From contig NZ_JARHUG010000018.1 of assembly GCF_029223185.1 (NCBI RefSeq), positions 1 through 64,000 on the forward strand: a stretch of 64,000 nucleotides of DNA. Reading direction: 5' to 3'. Every line of letters begins with the position of its first letter. Within the stretch, counting starts at the first letter, position 1. The notes below the pieces were generated by a model that saw only the letters and a program-made list of their open reading frames with translations, did not search any database and had not been told where the DNA came from. Source of the DNA: Aliiglaciecola sp. CAU 1673 (GTDB lineage Bacteria; Pseudomonadota; Gammaproteobacteria; Enterobacterales; Alteromonadaceae). A program made the translations under genes and the position numbers. Shown here piece by piece: positions 63,948 through 64,000 of this stretch.

Positions 63948-64000
63948 CAAGGCGCATCACTCGTGGCCTGCGGCCACTGGGACGTCAAACGCTAACGCGT
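63942..64000 (+). other. attC site, truncated by the window end
   Basis: It opens with GTATAACAAGGCGC, an R''/L''-type start as in marine-gammaproteobacterial attC sites. A stem GTGGCC/GGCCAC (63962-63976) and the segment CAAACGCTAACGCG follow. The L'/R' end is outside the window. Confidence 0.7.

Overview
The window comes from a gammaproteobacterium, most likely a marine Alteromonadales-type organism. This is inferred from the 324-residue CysB, the recC-recB-recD order, the divergent etfBA / ETF-quinone oxidoreductase pair, and integron attI/attC-type sites. Base composition is near 50% GC, except for a few clearly AT-rich genes that look imported. No rRNA, tRNA or CRISPR array was seen.

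Layout. Positions 1-534 hold the end of an IS110-family (IS1111-type) element inserted in a GGDEF gene. Positions 0.7-5.4 kb carry small membrane and housekeeping genes: a VOC protein, a CPBP protease, DUF3592, DUF4112, a CHMI-like tautomerase and a beta-propeller-like secreted protein. Positions 5.5-10.1 kb (minus strand) form an ECF sigma / anti-sigma / DUF4331 / lipoprotein / TPR operon. Positions 10.3-17.5 kb hold a zinc-sensing DgcZ-like diguanylate cyclase, an aspartate racemase, cysB, a soluble histidine kinase, a LysR regulator and a 3-oxoacid CoA-transferase pair. Positions 17.6-31.3 kb form one long exopolysaccharide operon: flippase, polymerase, three glycosyltransferases, a bacillosamine-type PglD/PglE/PglF trio, an outer-membrane barrel, a short export protein and a Wzc-like protein with a degenerate kinase domain. 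A DEAD-box helicase and a complete second IS copy follow.

Positions 34.3-36.1 kb are the most unusual part: a single AT-rich integron-type cassette encoding seven helix-turn-helix-like repeats plus a GIY-YIG-like C-terminal domain. It lies next to an attI-like site, a degenerate LexA box and what may be the first codons of a lost intI. The same attI-like site recurs at 63.6 kb, in front of a second AT-rich cassette whose attC runs off the window. No integrase gene is present.

Positions 36.1-48.8 kb carry an amidohydrolase, a fasciclin protein, etfA/etfB and ETF-QO (sharing a palindromic operator), a triple 130-bp intergenic repeat, a cation/proton antiporter, an esterase, a zone of gene relics, a YHYH lipoprotein with a HupE/UreJ permease, and a YefM/YoeB locus whose toxin is frameshifted. 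Positions 48.9-57.7 kb are recD, recB and recC. Positions 57.8-63.2 kb carry ppk2, xthA, a CbiM-like permease, a periplasmic binding protein, a membrane diguanylate cyclase and a TSUP permease, followed by a heptanucleotide tandem array.

Functional assignments rest on motifs read by eye; no database search was run.
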